From positions 1 through 64,000 of the forward strand of contig NZ_JADFUA010000003.1 in NCBI RefSeq assembly GCF_015223195.1: DNA of 64,000 bases, written 5' to 3'. Below are positions 55,976 through 64,000 of this stretch, in pieces (the stretch's first letter is position 1; each line of letters opens with the position of its first letter). The position numbers were made by a program, and so were the translations under genes. This DNA comes from Chitinilyticum piscinae (lineage in GTDB: Bacteria > Pseudomonadota > Gammaproteobacteria > Burkholderiales > Chitinibacteraceae). Below the pieces are notes generated by a model that was not told the DNA's origin, did not search any database, and worked only from the letters and a program-made list of their open reading frames with translations.

Positions 55976-56161
55976 TTAGCCCTCTACTTTCAGCAGATAG
56001 CTGATCTTGTTTGCCATACCGCGGTTTGCCGGGGTATCAAGAACATCAGCCGAAGAATTCAGCCTCTTCAGACCCAGACCGCGTGCACAAGCCTTGTGGC
56101 TTTCGAGGCGACCGATCAGGCTCTTAACCAGGGTAACCTTGAATGTCTTGGCATTAGTCAT
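55976..56161 (-). CDS. rpmD: 50S ribosomal protein L30
   Basis: The 61-residue protein is L30 ([31 protein letters not shown], ending ISYLLKVEG in full). Its ATG lies inside the end of rpsE (8-base overlap), so an upstream longer frame is not the gene. Confidence 0.96.
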   Translation of the reverse strand: MTNAKTFKVTLVKSLIGRLESHKACARGLGLKRLNSSADVLDTPANRGMANKISYLLKVEG

Positions 56162-56672
56162 TTGCGACCCCCAGAATCTCAGCAACAGTCTTGCCGCGTT
56201 TGGCAGCGATGTCACCAGCTGTATGTAGCTTGGACAGGCCATCCAGAGTAGCGCGCACGATGTTGTACGGATTAGTAGAACCGTGACACTTCGCAGTGAT
56301 GTTGTGAACACCCATCACTTCAAACACAGCGCGCATCGGACCACCGGCAATAATACCAGTACCTTCCGGGGCCGGCTGCATGAATACAGTTGTTGCACCA
56401 TGCTTGCCGATTACTGTGTGCGGAACGGTACCGTTCTTCAACGGAGCCTTGAAGAGCTTGCGACGGGCTTCTTCCATTGCCTTTTGCACAGCAACCGGAA
56501 CTTCCTTCGACTTGCCCTTGCCCATACCAATACCGCCATCGCCATCACCGACAACTGTCAGCGCAGCGAAGCCGAGGATACGACCACCCTTGACAACCTT
56601 GGTCACGCGATTAACGCTGACCATTTTCTCCCGCAGGCCGTCTTGGCGATCTTCCATTTCGTTCTTAGCCAT
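56154..56672 (-). CDS. rpsE: 30S ribosomal protein S5
   Basis: The 172-residue product is S5 ([39 protein letters not shown], then the C-terminal [16 protein letters not shown]). ATG 56672 is preferred to a start four codons upstream because it is preceded by a GGAG-like sequence. Confidence 0.98.
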   Translation of the reverse strand: MAKNEMEDRQDGLREKMVSVNRVTKVVKGGRILGFAALTVVGDGDGGIGMGKGKSKEVPVAVQKAMEEARRKLFKAPLKNGTVPHTVIGKHGATTVFMQPAPEGTGIIAGGPMRAVFEVMGVHNITAKCHGSTNPYNIVRATLDGLSKLHTAGDIAAKRGKTVAEILGVAND

Positions 56673-56690
56673 TTTCAACTCCAAACCAAA

Positions 56691-57044
56691 TTAGAAGGCC
56701 AGACCGGCTTCACGAGCAGCATCAGCAAGCGCTTTTACGCGGCCGTGATACTGGAACCCGGAACGATCGAATGCAACAGCAGAGATACCAGCAGCCTTGG
56801 CCTTCTCAGCGATACGCTTGCCAACGAGAACAGCAGCTTCAACATTGCCACCATTCTTGATTTGGCCACGCACATCTGCTTCCAGAGTCGAGGCAGAAGC
56901 CAGAACCTTGCAGCCGGTTTCGTCAAAAACCTGTGCATAGATATGGCTGTTGGTGCGATGCACCGACAGGCGCACAACCTTGAGCTCCGCAATCTTGGCA
57001 CGAGTTTTACGTGCACGGCGGAGTCGAGTGATATTTTTGTCCAT
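56691..57044 (-). CDS. rplR: 50S ribosomal protein L18
   Basis: The 117-residue protein is L18, which binds 5S rRNA ([22 protein letters not shown], ending [25 protein letters not shown] in part). The gap to rplF is 13 bases. Confidence 0.98.
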   Translation of the reverse strand: MDKNITRLRRARKTRAKIAELKVVRLSVHRTNSHIYAQVFDETGCKVLASASTLEADVRGQIKNGGNVEAAVLVGKRIAEKAKAAGISAVAFDRSGFQYHGRVKALADAAREAGLAF

Positions 57045-57057
57045 GATTCAGCCTCGA

Positions 57058-57591
57058 TTACTTCTTCTTGGTTTCTTTCAGAACAACCACTTCGTCAGAA
57101 TAGCGAACACCCTTGCCCTTATAAGGCTCAGGGGCACGATAAGCGCGAATATCAGCGGCAACTTGGCCGATAGCCTGCTTGTCAGCACCCTTCAGGATGA
57201 TCTCAGTCTGCGAAGGAGTCTCAACTTTCACACCAGCCGGCATCTTGTGCGCGACCGGGTGCGAGAAACCAAGGGTAAGGTTCAGTACGTCACCCTGTGC
57301 TTGCGCACGGTAACCTACGCCAACCAGGTTGAGCTTGCGCTCGAAACCCTTGGAAACGCCTGTAACCATGTTGCTTGCGAGAGCACGCAGCGTACCAGAC
57401 ATGGAACGAGCTTGTTTGGAGCCACTGCGCGCAGTGAAGGTTACCTGGCCATTTTCAACTGCAACAGCCACGTCAGAGCCCACCGCCTGCGACAGGGAGC
57501 CATTGGCACCCTTGACAACCAGAACGCCATTTTCAACCTTGACTTCCACACCTGCCGGGATAACGACCGGATTCTTTGCTACACGAGACAT
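57058..57591 (-). CDS. rplF: 50S ribosomal protein L6
   Basis: The 177-residue product is L6 with two similar domains ([59 protein letters not shown]). The C-terminal Lys-rich end is normal. Confidence 0.98.
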   Translation of the reverse strand: MSRVAKNPVVIPAGVEVKVENGVLVVKGANGSLSQAVGSDVAVAVENGQVTFTARSGSKQARSMSGTLRALASNMVTGVSKGFERKLNLVGVGYRAQAQGDVLNLTLGFSHPVAHKMPAGVKVETPSQTEIILKGADKQAIGQVAADIRAYRAPEPYKGKGVRYSDEVVVLKETKKK

Positions 57592-57603
57592 TTCAACACC
57601 TCA

Positions 57604-57996
57604 TTAAGCAACGATGCACAGCAGTTCGCCACCAACACCGTTGGCACGAGCTTTGCGATCGGTCATTACACCCTTGGATGTGGACAGGATTGCCACGCCA
57701 AGACCATTCATTACTTGCGGAATCTCACCAACACCCTTATAGATGCGCAGACCCGGCTTGGAAACGCGTTCGATGCGTTCGATTACCGGACGACCAGCAT
57801 AGTACTTGAGTTCGATGTTCAGTTCCGGCTTTACATCGCCGGAAATTGCGAAAGATTCGATATAACCTTCATCCTTGAGAACTTCTGCGATTGCCACCTT
57901 CAGCTTGGAAGAGGGCATAACAACGGAAGTCTTCTCAGCACGCTGCGCGTTGCGGATGCGGGTAAGCATATCGGCGATCGGATCATGCATTGCCAT
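57604..57996 (-). CDS. rpsH: 30S ribosomal protein S8
   Basis: The 130-residue protein is S8 ([20 protein letters not shown], ending [13 protein letters not shown]). In E. coli S8 controls the spc operon by binding its mRNA near rplX-rplE; the equivalent fold was not assessed here. Confidence 0.98.
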   Translation of the reverse strand: MAMHDPIADMLTRIRNAQRAEKTSVVMPSSKLKVAIAEVLKDEGYIESFAISGDVKPELNIELKYYAGRPVIERIERVSKPGLRIYKGVGEIPQVMNGLGVAILSTSKGVMTDRKARANGVGGELLCIVA

Positions 57997-58015
57997 AATC
58001 TATCTCCTGTCCCGA

Positions 58016-58321
58016 TTACCAGCTTGCCTTGACCAGCCCAGGAATCTCGCCCTTGAAAGCGAGATCACGCAGCTTGCCACGACCGAGGCCAAATTTACGG
58101 AATACACCACGCGAACGACCAGTCAACTGGCAGCGGTTACGCTGACGGACCGGTGAAGCATTGCGCGGCAGTTGTTGCAGTTTCAGGCGAGCCTGGAAGC
58201 GATCTTCATCGCTAGCTTTGGCGTCGTTGATGATTGCGAAAAGCGCTTGGCGCTTGGCAGCAAACTTAGCAACGACAGCAGCACGCTTTTCCTCGCGTTG
58301 GATTAGTGCGACTTTAGCCAT
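58016..58321 (-). CDS. rpsN: 30S ribosomal protein S14
   Basis: The 101-residue protein is the long, zinc-free form of S14 ([29 protein letters not shown] and so on). Only one Cys is present, in line with the C-minus type. Confidence 0.98.
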   Translation of the reverse strand: MAKVALIQREEKRAAVVAKFAAKRQALFAIINDAKASDEDRFQARLKLQQLPRNASPVRQRNRCQLTGRSRGVFRKFGLGRGKLRDLAFKGEIPGLVKASW

Positions 58322-58329
58322 GATTCGCC

Positions 58330-58869
58330 TCAGTTCTTGAACGGGAATTTGAATGCGGCCAGCAGGGCACGCGCTTCATCGTCAGTCTTGGCAGTGGTGG
58401 TAATGGTGATGTTCATACCACGCAGCGCGTCGATCTTGTCGTACTCGATTTCCGGGAAGATGATCTGCTCACGGACACCCATGTTGTAGTTGCCACGACC
58501 ATCAAAGGACTTGGCAGAAACGCCACGGAAGTCACGAACACGCGGCAGAGCCACGGTCACCAGACGATCCAGGAATTCGAACATACGATCGCGACGCAGC
58601 GTAACCTTGCAACCAACCGGATAACCGTCACGAATCTTGAAACCAGCGATGGACTTCTTGGCCTTAGTAACAACAACCTTCTGACCAGCAATCTTTTCCA
58701 GATCACCAACAGCGAATTCCATAACCTTCTTGTCAGCAACCGCCTCACCAACACCCATGTTGATGGTGATCTTTTCGATACGCGGCACTTCCATGATGGA
58801 TTTGTAACCGAACTGCTTAACGAGCTCAGGAACAACCTTTTCTTGATAGAAATCTTGCAAACGAGCCAT
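58330..58869 (-). CDS. rplE: 50S ribosomal protein L5
   Basis: The 179-residue protein is L5, which contacts 5S rRNA and P-site tRNA ([50 protein letters not shown]). An upstream in-frame start seven codons earlier is less likely. Confidence 0.98.
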   Translation of the reverse strand: MARLQDFYQEKVVPELVKQFGYKSIMEVPRIEKITINMGVGEAVADKKVMEFAVGDLEKIAGQKVVVTKAKKSIAGFKIRDGYPVGCKVTLRRDRMFEFLDRLVTVALPRVRDFRGVSAKSFDGRGNYNMGVREQIIFPEIEYDKIDALRGMNITITTTAKTDDEARALLAAFKFPFKN

Positions 58870-58879
58870 CACGATCCCC

Positions 58880-59200
58880 TTATGCGCCAATTACTTCGCC
58901 AGAGGACTTGAAGACACGTACCTTCTTGCCATCCTCAAGAACCTTGAAACCAACACGATCAGCCTTGCCCGTTGCCGCATTGAAAATCGCAACATTGGAC
59001 ACGTGCAGAGGCGCAGTGATTTCAACGATACCGCCCTGTACGCCACGCATCGGGTTCGGCTTAACATGCTTCTTCTGCACATTTACACCTTCAACCACCA
59101 CACGCTCGTCAACCGGCAGCACACGCAGGACAGTACCGCGCTTACCAGCATCCTTGCCAGTCAGCACAATAACTTCGTCGCCTTTACGAATCTTGTTCAT
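58880..59200 (-). CDS. rplX: 50S ribosomal protein L24
   Basis: The 106-residue protein is L24 with the KOW motif ([21 protein letters not shown]). ATG 59200 is preceded by AGGAG; a GTG two codons upstream overlaps that site and is rejected. Confidence 0.98.
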   Translation of the reverse strand: MNKIRKGDEVIVLTGKDAGKRGTVLRVLPVDERVVVEGVNVQKKHVKPNPMRGVQGGIVEITAPLHVSNVAIFNAATGKADRVGFKVLEDGKKVRVFKSSGEVIGA

Positions 59201-59209
59201 TGCCACTCC

Positions 59210-59578
59210 TTACAGAACTTCAGGCGCAAGCGAAACGATCTTCATGAAGCGTTCGGTGCGCAGCTCACGAGTCACCGGCCCGAAAATACGGGTACCAATC
59301 GGCTCAAGCTTGTTGTTCAGGAGTACAGCCGCATTGCCATCGAACTTAACCAGGGAACCGTCAGCACGACGAACACCCTTGGCAGTACGAACAACAACCG
59401 CGTTATACACGTCACCCTTCTTAACACGACCACGCGGGGCAGCATCCTTGATGCTGACCTTGATGATATCGCCTACAGAAGCGTAGCGACGCTTGGAGCC
59501 ACCCAACACCTTGATGCACATTACAGAACGCGCACCGGTGTTATCAGCAACCTCCAGCTTGGATTGCATTTGGATCAT
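59210..59578 (-). CDS. rplN: 50S ribosomal protein L14
   Basis: The 122-residue protein is L14 ([20 protein letters not shown], ending [19 protein letters not shown]). It is the first gene of the spc operon and follows the largest gap in the block (181 bases), which contains a promoter and a terminator. Confidence 0.98.
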   Translation of the reverse strand: MIQMQSKLEVADNTGARSVMCIKVLGGSKRRYASVGDIIKVSIKDAAPRGRVKKGDVYNAVVVRTAKGVRRADGSLVKFDGNAAVLLNNKLEPIGTRIFGPVTRELRTERFMKIVSLAPEVL

Positions 59579-59701
59579 GAGAATAAACCTCCAACTTTAT
59601 CCGCCAATATCCGACTCCGGACTACCCGGCAAGCCGGGTTACAGCGGCTAGTTTTGGATCCCGGTTGGGAAAATCTCGCCCAGATTTCGCAAGGCGAGGA
59701 T

Positions 59702-59736
59702 GAAAAACGGGCATTATACCCGAGGTATAATGCCCG
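59702..59736 (-). terminator. palindrome with T run between rpsQ and rplN
   Basis: Perfect 13-base arms CGGGCATTATACC (59708-59720) and GGTATAATGCCCG (59724-59736), three-base loop, followed on the minus strand by TTTTT. It is a good intrinsic terminator for the S10 operon. The arm facing rplN contains the TATAAT of the promoter described separately. Confidence 0.75.
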
Positions 59737-59741
59737 CGCAA
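59713..59741 (-). promoter_or_regulatory. candidate spc operon promoter
   Basis: On the minus strand TTGCGC (59741-59736) and a perfect TATAAT (59718-59713) are 17 bases apart. The -10 box is within the terminator palindrome. It points at rplN. Confidence 0.55.
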
Positions 59742-59759
59742 CTACCAGAATTGACACAC

Positions 59760-60023
59760 TTATACAGTGCGAGCCTTCTCGATAAGTTTGCTTACCGCCC
59801 AGCTCTTGGTCTTAGAGTAAGGACGGGTCTCTACGATCTCGACCAGATCGCCTTCTTCGAAGGCATTGGCTTCATCGTGAGCATGGTACTTCTTGGATTG
59901 ACGTACCATCTTGCCGTAAAGCGGATGGCGAACCAGACGCTCGACGAGAACAGTGACAGTCTTGTCCATCTTGTTGCTGACCACACGACCGGTCAGCGTA
60001 CGCTTCAGTTTAGCTTCGCTCAT
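59760..60023 (-). CDS. rpsQ: 30S ribosomal protein S17
   Basis: The 87-residue protein is S17 ([30 protein letters not shown]). It ends the S10 operon, two bases after rpmC. Confidence 0.98.
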   Translation of the reverse strand: MSEAKLKRTLTGRVVSNKMDKTVTVLVERLVRHPLYGKMVRQSKKYHAHDEANAFEEGDLVEIVETRPYSKTKSWAVSKLIEKARTV

Positions 60024-60025
60024 GG

Positions 60026-60214
60026 TTATGCAGCCTTTTGCCCGAGAATGGTACGTACGCGGGCGATATCCTTGCGCACGCGCTTGATTTCACTGGTCTT
60101 AGCCAACTGGCCAGTTGCATGCTGCATGCGCAGGCTGAACTGGGCCTTTAGCAGTTCCGTCAGCTCGGACTTCAGCTCGGCCACGGACTTTTGGTTCAGT
60201 TCGTTAGCTTTCAT
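60026..60214 (-). CDS. rpmC: 50S ribosomal protein L29
   Basis: The 62-residue protein is L29, a two-helix hairpin ([34 protein letters not shown] in part). Its ATG shares one base with the rplP stop (TAATG). Confidence 0.98.
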   Translation of the reverse strand: MKANELNQKSVAELKSELTELLKAQFSLRMQHATGQLAKTSEIKRVRKDIARVRTILGQKAA

Positions 60215-60630
60215 TATTGCCCCACTTGACGAGAAACGAAGGTCACAGCGAACGGCAGCTTGGCAGATGCCAGACGGAAAGCTTCGCGAGCGATCGGCTC
60301 GGCAACACCATCCAGTTCGTAGATAACCTTACCAGGTTGAATTTCAGCCACGTAATAATCCGGGCTACCCTTCCCCCCACCCATACGAACTTCTGCGGGC
60401 TTACGGGAGATCGGCTTATCCGGGAATACACGGATCCATACACGACCACCACGCTTGATGTAACGGGTGATGGCACGGCGAGCGGACTCAATCTGGCGAG
60501 CAGTCAGACGACCACGCGCCACAGCCTTAAGGCCAAAAGTACCAAAGGAAACAGCATTACCACGCGTAGCGATGCCGGTATTGCGACCCTTCTGTACCTT
60601 GCGATATTTCAGTCTAGTTGGCTGCAGCAT
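60214..60630 (-). CDS. rplP: 50S ribosomal protein L16
   Basis: The 138-residue protein is L16 ([20 protein letters not shown], then [20 protein letters not shown]). It overlaps the end of rpsC by 17 bases. Confidence 0.98.
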   Translation of the reverse strand: MLQPTRLKYRKVQKGRNTGIATRGNAVSFGTFGLKAVARGRLTARQIESARRAITRYIKRGGRVWIRVFPDKPISRKPAEVRMGGGKGSPDYYVAEIQPGKVIYELDGVAEPIAREAFRLASAKLPFAVTFVSRQVGQ

Positions 60631-61318
60631 TGCGGCCTCCCTTACGCGGTTTCTTCTGGGTTTCTACAGGCTCAGCAGCCGCTTTTTCGCCCGGCTTCAC
60701 ATCACCCTTGTAGACCCAAACCTTGATACCAATGATGCCGTAGGTAGTCTTGGCTTCCGAAGTAGCGTAGTCGATATCGGCACGCAGTGTATGCAGAGGC
60801 ACACGACCTTCACGGTACCATTCGGTACGGGCAATTTCGATGCCATTCAGACGGCCCGAAGACATGATCTTGATGCCTTGAGCACCCAGACGCATGGCAT
60901 TCTGCATCGCACGCTTCATCGCACGACGGAACATCACACGCTTCTCCAATTGAGAAGCAATGCTGTCAGCGATAATCTGCGCATCGATTTCCGGCTTGCG
61001 AACTTCTTCGATGTTCACATGCACGGGCACCTTCAGGATATTCTGAAGCTCTTTCTTCAGCAGCTCGATATCCTCACCCTTCTTGCCAATCACCACGCCC
61101 GGACGAGCAGTAAAGATTGTGATCTTGGCATTCTTGGCAGGACGCTCGATTACCACACGGCTCACAGACGCATTTGCGAGCTTTTGCTTGAGGAATTCAC
61201 GAACTTGCAGATCTTCGCTGAGCATACCCGCAAAATTGCGGCTGCTGGCGTACCAGCGAGAAGCCCAGTTCTTGGTAACGGCAAGACGAAAACCCGTCGG
61301 ATGAATTTTCTGACCCAT
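60614..61318 (-). CDS. rpsC: 30S ribosomal protein S3
   Basis: The 234-residue protein is S3 with a KH domain ([20 protein letters not shown]). ATG 61318 begins the usual [13 protein letters not shown]. The C-terminal tail is Lys/Ala-rich and ends KGGRNAAAN. Confidence 0.98.
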   Translation of the reverse strand: MGQKIHPTGFRLAVTKNWASRWYASSRNFAGMLSEDLQVREFLKQKLANASVSRVVIERPAKNAKITIFTARPGVVIGKKGEDIELLKKELQNILKVPVHVNIEEVRKPEIDAQIIADSIASQLEKRVMFRRAMKRAMQNAMRLGAQGIKIMSSGRLNGIEIARTEWYREGRVPLHTLRADIDYATSEAKTTYGIIGIKVWVYKGDVKPGEKAAAEPVETQKKPRKGGRNAAAN

Positions 61319-61328
61319 TACTCGCTCC

Positions 61329-61658
61329 TTAATCACCAACAGTCAGGGTGATGTGGCAGGTCTGCTTCTCGATGCGATTACCGCGGCCCTTGGCACGAGC
61401 GGAGAAACGCTTCAGGGAAGGCCCCTTATCCACGAAAATAGTCGTCACCTTGAGAGCGTCAATATCGGCACCCTCGTTGTGCTCAGCATTCGCAATTGCG
61501 GACTCAAGCACTTTTTTGATGAGAACTGCACCCTTTTTCGGGCTGAAAGCGAGAATGTTCAACGCCTGATCGACCGGCTTGCCACGCACGAGGTCAGCAA
61601 CCAGGCGAGCCTTTTGGGCAGAGAGGCGAGCGTTGCTCAGTACAGCAGATACTTGCAT
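61329..61658 (-). CDS. rplV: 50S ribosomal protein L22
   Basis: The 109-residue protein is L22 ([21 protein letters not shown]), whose long hairpin lines the exit tunnel ([19 protein letters not shown] at the end). The gap to rpsC is 10 bases. Confidence 0.98.
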   Translation of the reverse strand: MQVSAVLSNARLSAQKARLVADLVRGKPVDQALNILAFSPKKGAVLIKKVLESAIANAEHNEGADIDALKVTTIFVDKGPSLKRFSARAKGRGNRIEKQTCHITLTVGD

Positions 61659-61667
61659 TTCTTCACC

Positions 61668-61943
61668 TTATCGCTTGGCTTTTTTGTCGGCGGCATGGCC
61701 TTTGAAAGTACGAGTCAGCGCAAACTCACCCAACTTATGACCAACCATGTTTTCATTAACATATACAGGTACATGTTGACGACCATTGTGCACAGCAATC
61801 GTGAGACCCACGAAATCCGGCAGAACAGTAGAACGACGAGACCAGGTCTTGATCGGACGCTTGTCATTCGACGCTTTGGCCGCATCAACCTTTTTCAGCA
61901 GATGCAGATCAACGTATGGACCCTTCTTAACAGAACGTGCCAT
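61668..61943 (-). CDS. rpsS: 30S ribosomal protein S19
   Basis: The 91-residue protein is S19 ([40 protein letters not shown]). ATG 61943 is preferred to the TTG two codons upstream. Confidence 0.98.
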   Translation of the reverse strand: MARSVKKGPYVDLHLLKKVDAAKASNDKRPIKTWSRRSTVLPDFVGLTIAVHNGRQHVPVYVNENMVGHKLGEFALTRTFKGHAADKKAKR

Positions 61944-61949
61944 ATTCAA

Positions 61950-62783
61950 TTACCCCTTGTTCGCATGACGGCGACGCACGATCATATTGTCCGTGCGCTT
62001 GTTGCTACGGGTACGGAAGCCCTTAGTCGGCTGACCCCACGGGCTAACCGGCACACGACCTTCACCAGTACGACCCTCACCACCACCATGCGGGTGATCA
62101 ACAGGGTTCATCGCAGTGCCGCGTACGGTCGGGCGAATACCCAACCAGCGCTTGGCACCAGCCTTACCATACGAACGCAGGCTATGCTCTTCATTACCAA
62201 CTTCACCCAGCGTGGCGCGACAATCAATATGCACCTTGCGGATTTCACCAGAGCGGAGACGCAACTGAGCGTAAGCCCCCTCGCGAGCCAGCAACTGAAC
62301 CGAGGTACCAGCCGAACGCGCAATTTGCGCACCCTTACCTGGTTGCAATTCCACGCAGTGGATAGTAGAACCCACCGGGATATTGCGGATCGGCAGCGCG
62401 TTACCCGCCTTAATCGGAGCATCCGGACCGGAAACAATGCTTGCACCAGCCTTCAGACCCTTCGGGGCAATAATGTAGCGACGCTCGCCATCTGCATAAC
62501 AGACCAGGGCAATATTAGCAGTACGATTCGGGTCGTACTCCAGACGCTCAACCTTGGCGACGATGCCATCCTTGTTGCGCTTGAAGTCGATCACGCGATA
62601 ATGCTGCTTGTGACCACCACCCTTGTGACGGGTAGTGATGTGGCCGTTATTGTTACGGCCAGCAGTCTTGCTCTGCGACTCCAGCAACGGAGCATACGGA
62701 GCACCCTTGTGCAGATCCGGATTGACAACCTTGACAACCGCGCGGCGACCAGGCGACGTCGGCTTTACTTTTACCAATGCCAT
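61950..62783 (-). CDS. rplB: 50S ribosomal protein L2
   Basis: The 277-residue protein is L2, near the peptidyl transferase centre, with the conserved [15 protein letters not shown] block containing the essential His. The gap to rpsS is six bases. Confidence 0.98.
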   Translation of the reverse strand: MALVKVKPTSPGRRAVVKVVNPDLHKGAPYAPLLESQSKTAGRNNNGHITTRHKGGGHKQHYRVIDFKRNKDGIVAKVERLEYDPNRTANIALVCYADGERRYIIAPKGLKAGASIVSGPDAPIKAGNALPIRNIPVGSTIHCVELQPGKGAQIARSAGTSVQLLAREGAYAQLRLRSGEIRKVHIDCRATLGEVGNEEHSLRSYGKAGAKRWLGIRPTVRGTAMNPVDHPHGGGEGRTGEGRVPVSPWGQPTKGFRTRSNKRTDNMIVRRRHANKG

Positions 62784-62795
62784 TACTTAGTCTCC

Positions 62796-63101
62796 TTATT
62801 GCGCAGCAGCCAGGTCAATTTCCTGACCCTTCGCCAAGCTAACGTAAGCCTTCTTCCAGTCCTTGCGGCGACCAACGAAGCGGCTAAAGCGCTTAGTCTT
62901 GCCCTTGACATTCAGAACGGTTACATCCTCAACTTTCACCTTGAACAGCAACTCAACGGCAGCCTTGATTTCTGCCTTGGTTGCGTCCTTAGCAACACGG
63001 AATACGACTTGCTCGCTCTTGTCCGCAACGAAGGTGCTCTTTTCAGAAACCACCGGCGCGAGCAGAACGTGCAGCAGACGATTTTCAGTAAATTGTGTCA
63101 T
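62796..63101 (-). CDS. rplW: 50S ribosomal protein L23
   Basis: The 101-residue protein is L23 ([33 protein letters not shown] in part), at the tunnel exit where SRP and trigger factor dock. Its ATG overlaps the rplD stop (ATGA). Confidence 0.98.
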   Translation of the reverse strand: MTQFTENRLLHVLLAPVVSEKSTFVADKSEQVVFRVAKDATKAEIKAAVELLFKVKVEDVTVLNVKGKTKRFSRFVGRRKDWKKAYVSLAKGQEIDLAAAQ

Positions 63102-63718
63102 GCGAACATCTCCTCAAAGGCTGCGAGAGCTTCACGAGTCAGCAGTACCTTTTTGAAGCGAACCAGACTTACCGGGTCAGCCTGAGACGGCTCGAGAACC
63201 AGAACATGCGGCAGGTTGCGCGACGCCAGATACAGGTTTTCGTCGAGTTCCTTGGTAATGATCAGGACGTTATCCAGCTGCAGAGCAGCCAGCTTCTCAG
63301 CAAAAGCCTTGGTTTTCGGAGTATCCACAGCAAAACCATCCACCACAACAAGGCGGTCTTCGCGCACGAGCTGCGAAAGGATAGTTGCAATACCAGCGCG
63401 GTACATCTTGCGATTTACCTTCTGGCTGAAGTTTTCGTCCGGGCTATTCGGGAAGGTGCGACCACCACCACGCCAAAGCGGCGAAGACGGCATGCCGGCA
63501 CGAGCACGACCAGTACCTTTCTGACGGAAAGGCTTCTTGGTGGTGTGCTTAACTTCAGCACGATCCTTCTGCGCACGATTACCACTACGGGCATTGGCGA
63601 AGTAGGCAGTTACAACCTGATGAACCAGCGCCTCATTGAATTCACGGCCAAACAGCGCGTCGGACGCAGCAACCGCAGCTTGAGCGGCGCCACTTGCATT
63701 AATGACTTTCAGTTCCAT
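63098..63718 (-). CDS. rplD: 50S ribosomal protein L4
   Basis: The 206-residue protein is L4 ([20 protein letters not shown], then [18 protein letters not shown]). The ATG at 63718 shares one base with the rplC stop (TGATG); a GTG just before it is inside that stop region. In E. coli L4 represses the S10 operon. Confidence 0.98.
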   Translation of the reverse strand: MELKVINASGAAQAAVAASDALFGREFNEALVHQVVTAYFANARSGNRAQKDRAEVKHTTKKPFRQKGTGRARAGMPSSPLWRGGGRTFPNSPDENFSQKVNRKMYRAGIATILSQLVREDRLVVVDGFAVDTPKTKAFAEKLAALQLDNVLIITKELDENLYLASRNLPHVLVLEPSQADPVSLVRFKKVLLTREALAAFEEMFA

Positions 63719-64000
63719 CACGCACCTGCCTTCACACTCGGACGCACGACAACATCATTGCCCTTGGAGCCGGGAACAGCACCCTTTACCAGCAGCAATT
63801 GACGCTCTGCATCGACACGAACGACTTCCAGATTCTGAACGGTACGCTTGGCGTTACCCAGATGACCTGGCATGCGCTTACCCGGCAATACGCGACCCGG
63901 ATCCTGCGCCTGACCGATAGAACCAGGAACATTATGCGAACGCGAGTTACCGTGAGAGGCACGGTTCGAGGAGAAATTGTGGCGCTTGATCGCACCAGCA
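63718..64000 (-). CDS. rplC: 50S ribosomal protein L3, C-terminal part
   Basis: The visible 93 codons encode the C-terminal part of L3 ([56 protein letters not shown], ending [11 protein letters not shown]). The start lies beyond the window. The Gln in GQAQDPGRV is the methylated residue in E. coli L3. Confidence 0.97.
   Translation of the reverse strand, partial: AGAIKRHNFSSNRASHGNSRSHNVPGSIGQAQDPGRVLPGKRMPGHLGNAKRTVQNLEVVRVDAERQLLLVKGAVPGSKGNDVVVRPSVKAGA

Noticed and set aside
53926-63185. Long open frames on the plus strand across the ribosomal block, up to about 610 codons
   Set aside because: They are antisense to well-defined ribosomal genes, have no ribosome binding site or recognisable domain, and arise from biased codon use in the true genes.
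1-64000. CRISPR array, tRNA, rRNA, 4.5S RNA gene, prophage
   Set aside because: No regularly spaced repeat array, no tRNA-like cloverleaf and no phage gene cluster was seen on reading. A covariance-model scan was not possible, so small RNAs could be missed.
1-64000. XerCD dif site
   Set aside because: No sequence resembling the 28-base dif core with two inverted half-sites was noticed. A motif scan would be needed to exclude it.

Overview
The window is a bacterial chromosome segment that is almost entirely housekeeping genes, with high GC and short intergenic gaps. Gene content and order point to a betaproteobacterium, most likely of the order Neisseriales (Chromobacteriaceae or Chitinibacteraceae type). 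The evidence is the pilB-pilC-pilD-coaE-zapD cluster, the ClpS/ClpA pair beside a cold-shock gene, a cytochrome c assembly gene diverging from ffh, and a complete S10/spc/alpha ribosomal order. The taxon is inferred from synteny and protein character; no search was run.

Left part (1-16.9 kb): the edge of an IS481-type insertion sequence, two poorly characterised small genes, arfB, a TraB/GumN protein, a diguanylate cyclase, a flavin reductase-like protein, an orphan periplasmic binding protein, ridA, a CoA-binding protein overlapping a DUF1835 gene, and then dapF-DUF484-xerC. A second orphan binding protein, a WbuC-like cupin, nudJ-mnmA, a divergent azoreductase/LysR pair, an OmpA-type lipoprotein and rluE follow.

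Middle part (17-40 kb): icd, a DUF4124 protein, cspA, clpS-clpA, mscS, xerD, ogt, the rpsP-rimM-trmD-rplS operon with a recognisable promoter and terminator, ffh, a CcsA-like gene, the type IV pilus genes pilB-pilC-pilD running into coaE and zapD, an ornithine-lipid type acyltransferase pair (olsB-olsA), rnhA, a methyltransferase diverging from gloB, mltD and a LOG-family gene.

Right part (40-64 kb): ftsK with a very long Pro/Ala linker, nadE, an EAL-CBS-GGDEF protein convergent with a response regulator carrying a degenerate GGDEF domain, a small unknown gene, rpsT diverging from murJ, and then, all on the minus strand, the ribosomal block from rplC (cut by the window end) to rplQ, including secY, infA, rpmJ and rpoA.

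The most notable observation is a run of 12 cytosines directly after an ATG at the pilD (prepilin peptidase) start. In the sequence as given that ATG is out of frame with pilD, while 10 or 13 cytosines would restore it. This is what a phase-variation switch, or a homopolymer sequencing error, would look like. Other points are a terminator hairpin overlapping the -10 box of the candidate spc promoter, a duplicated short motif in the FtsK linker, and repeated blocks in the cspA/clpS intergenic region. I saw no CRISPR array, tRNA, rRNA or prophage.
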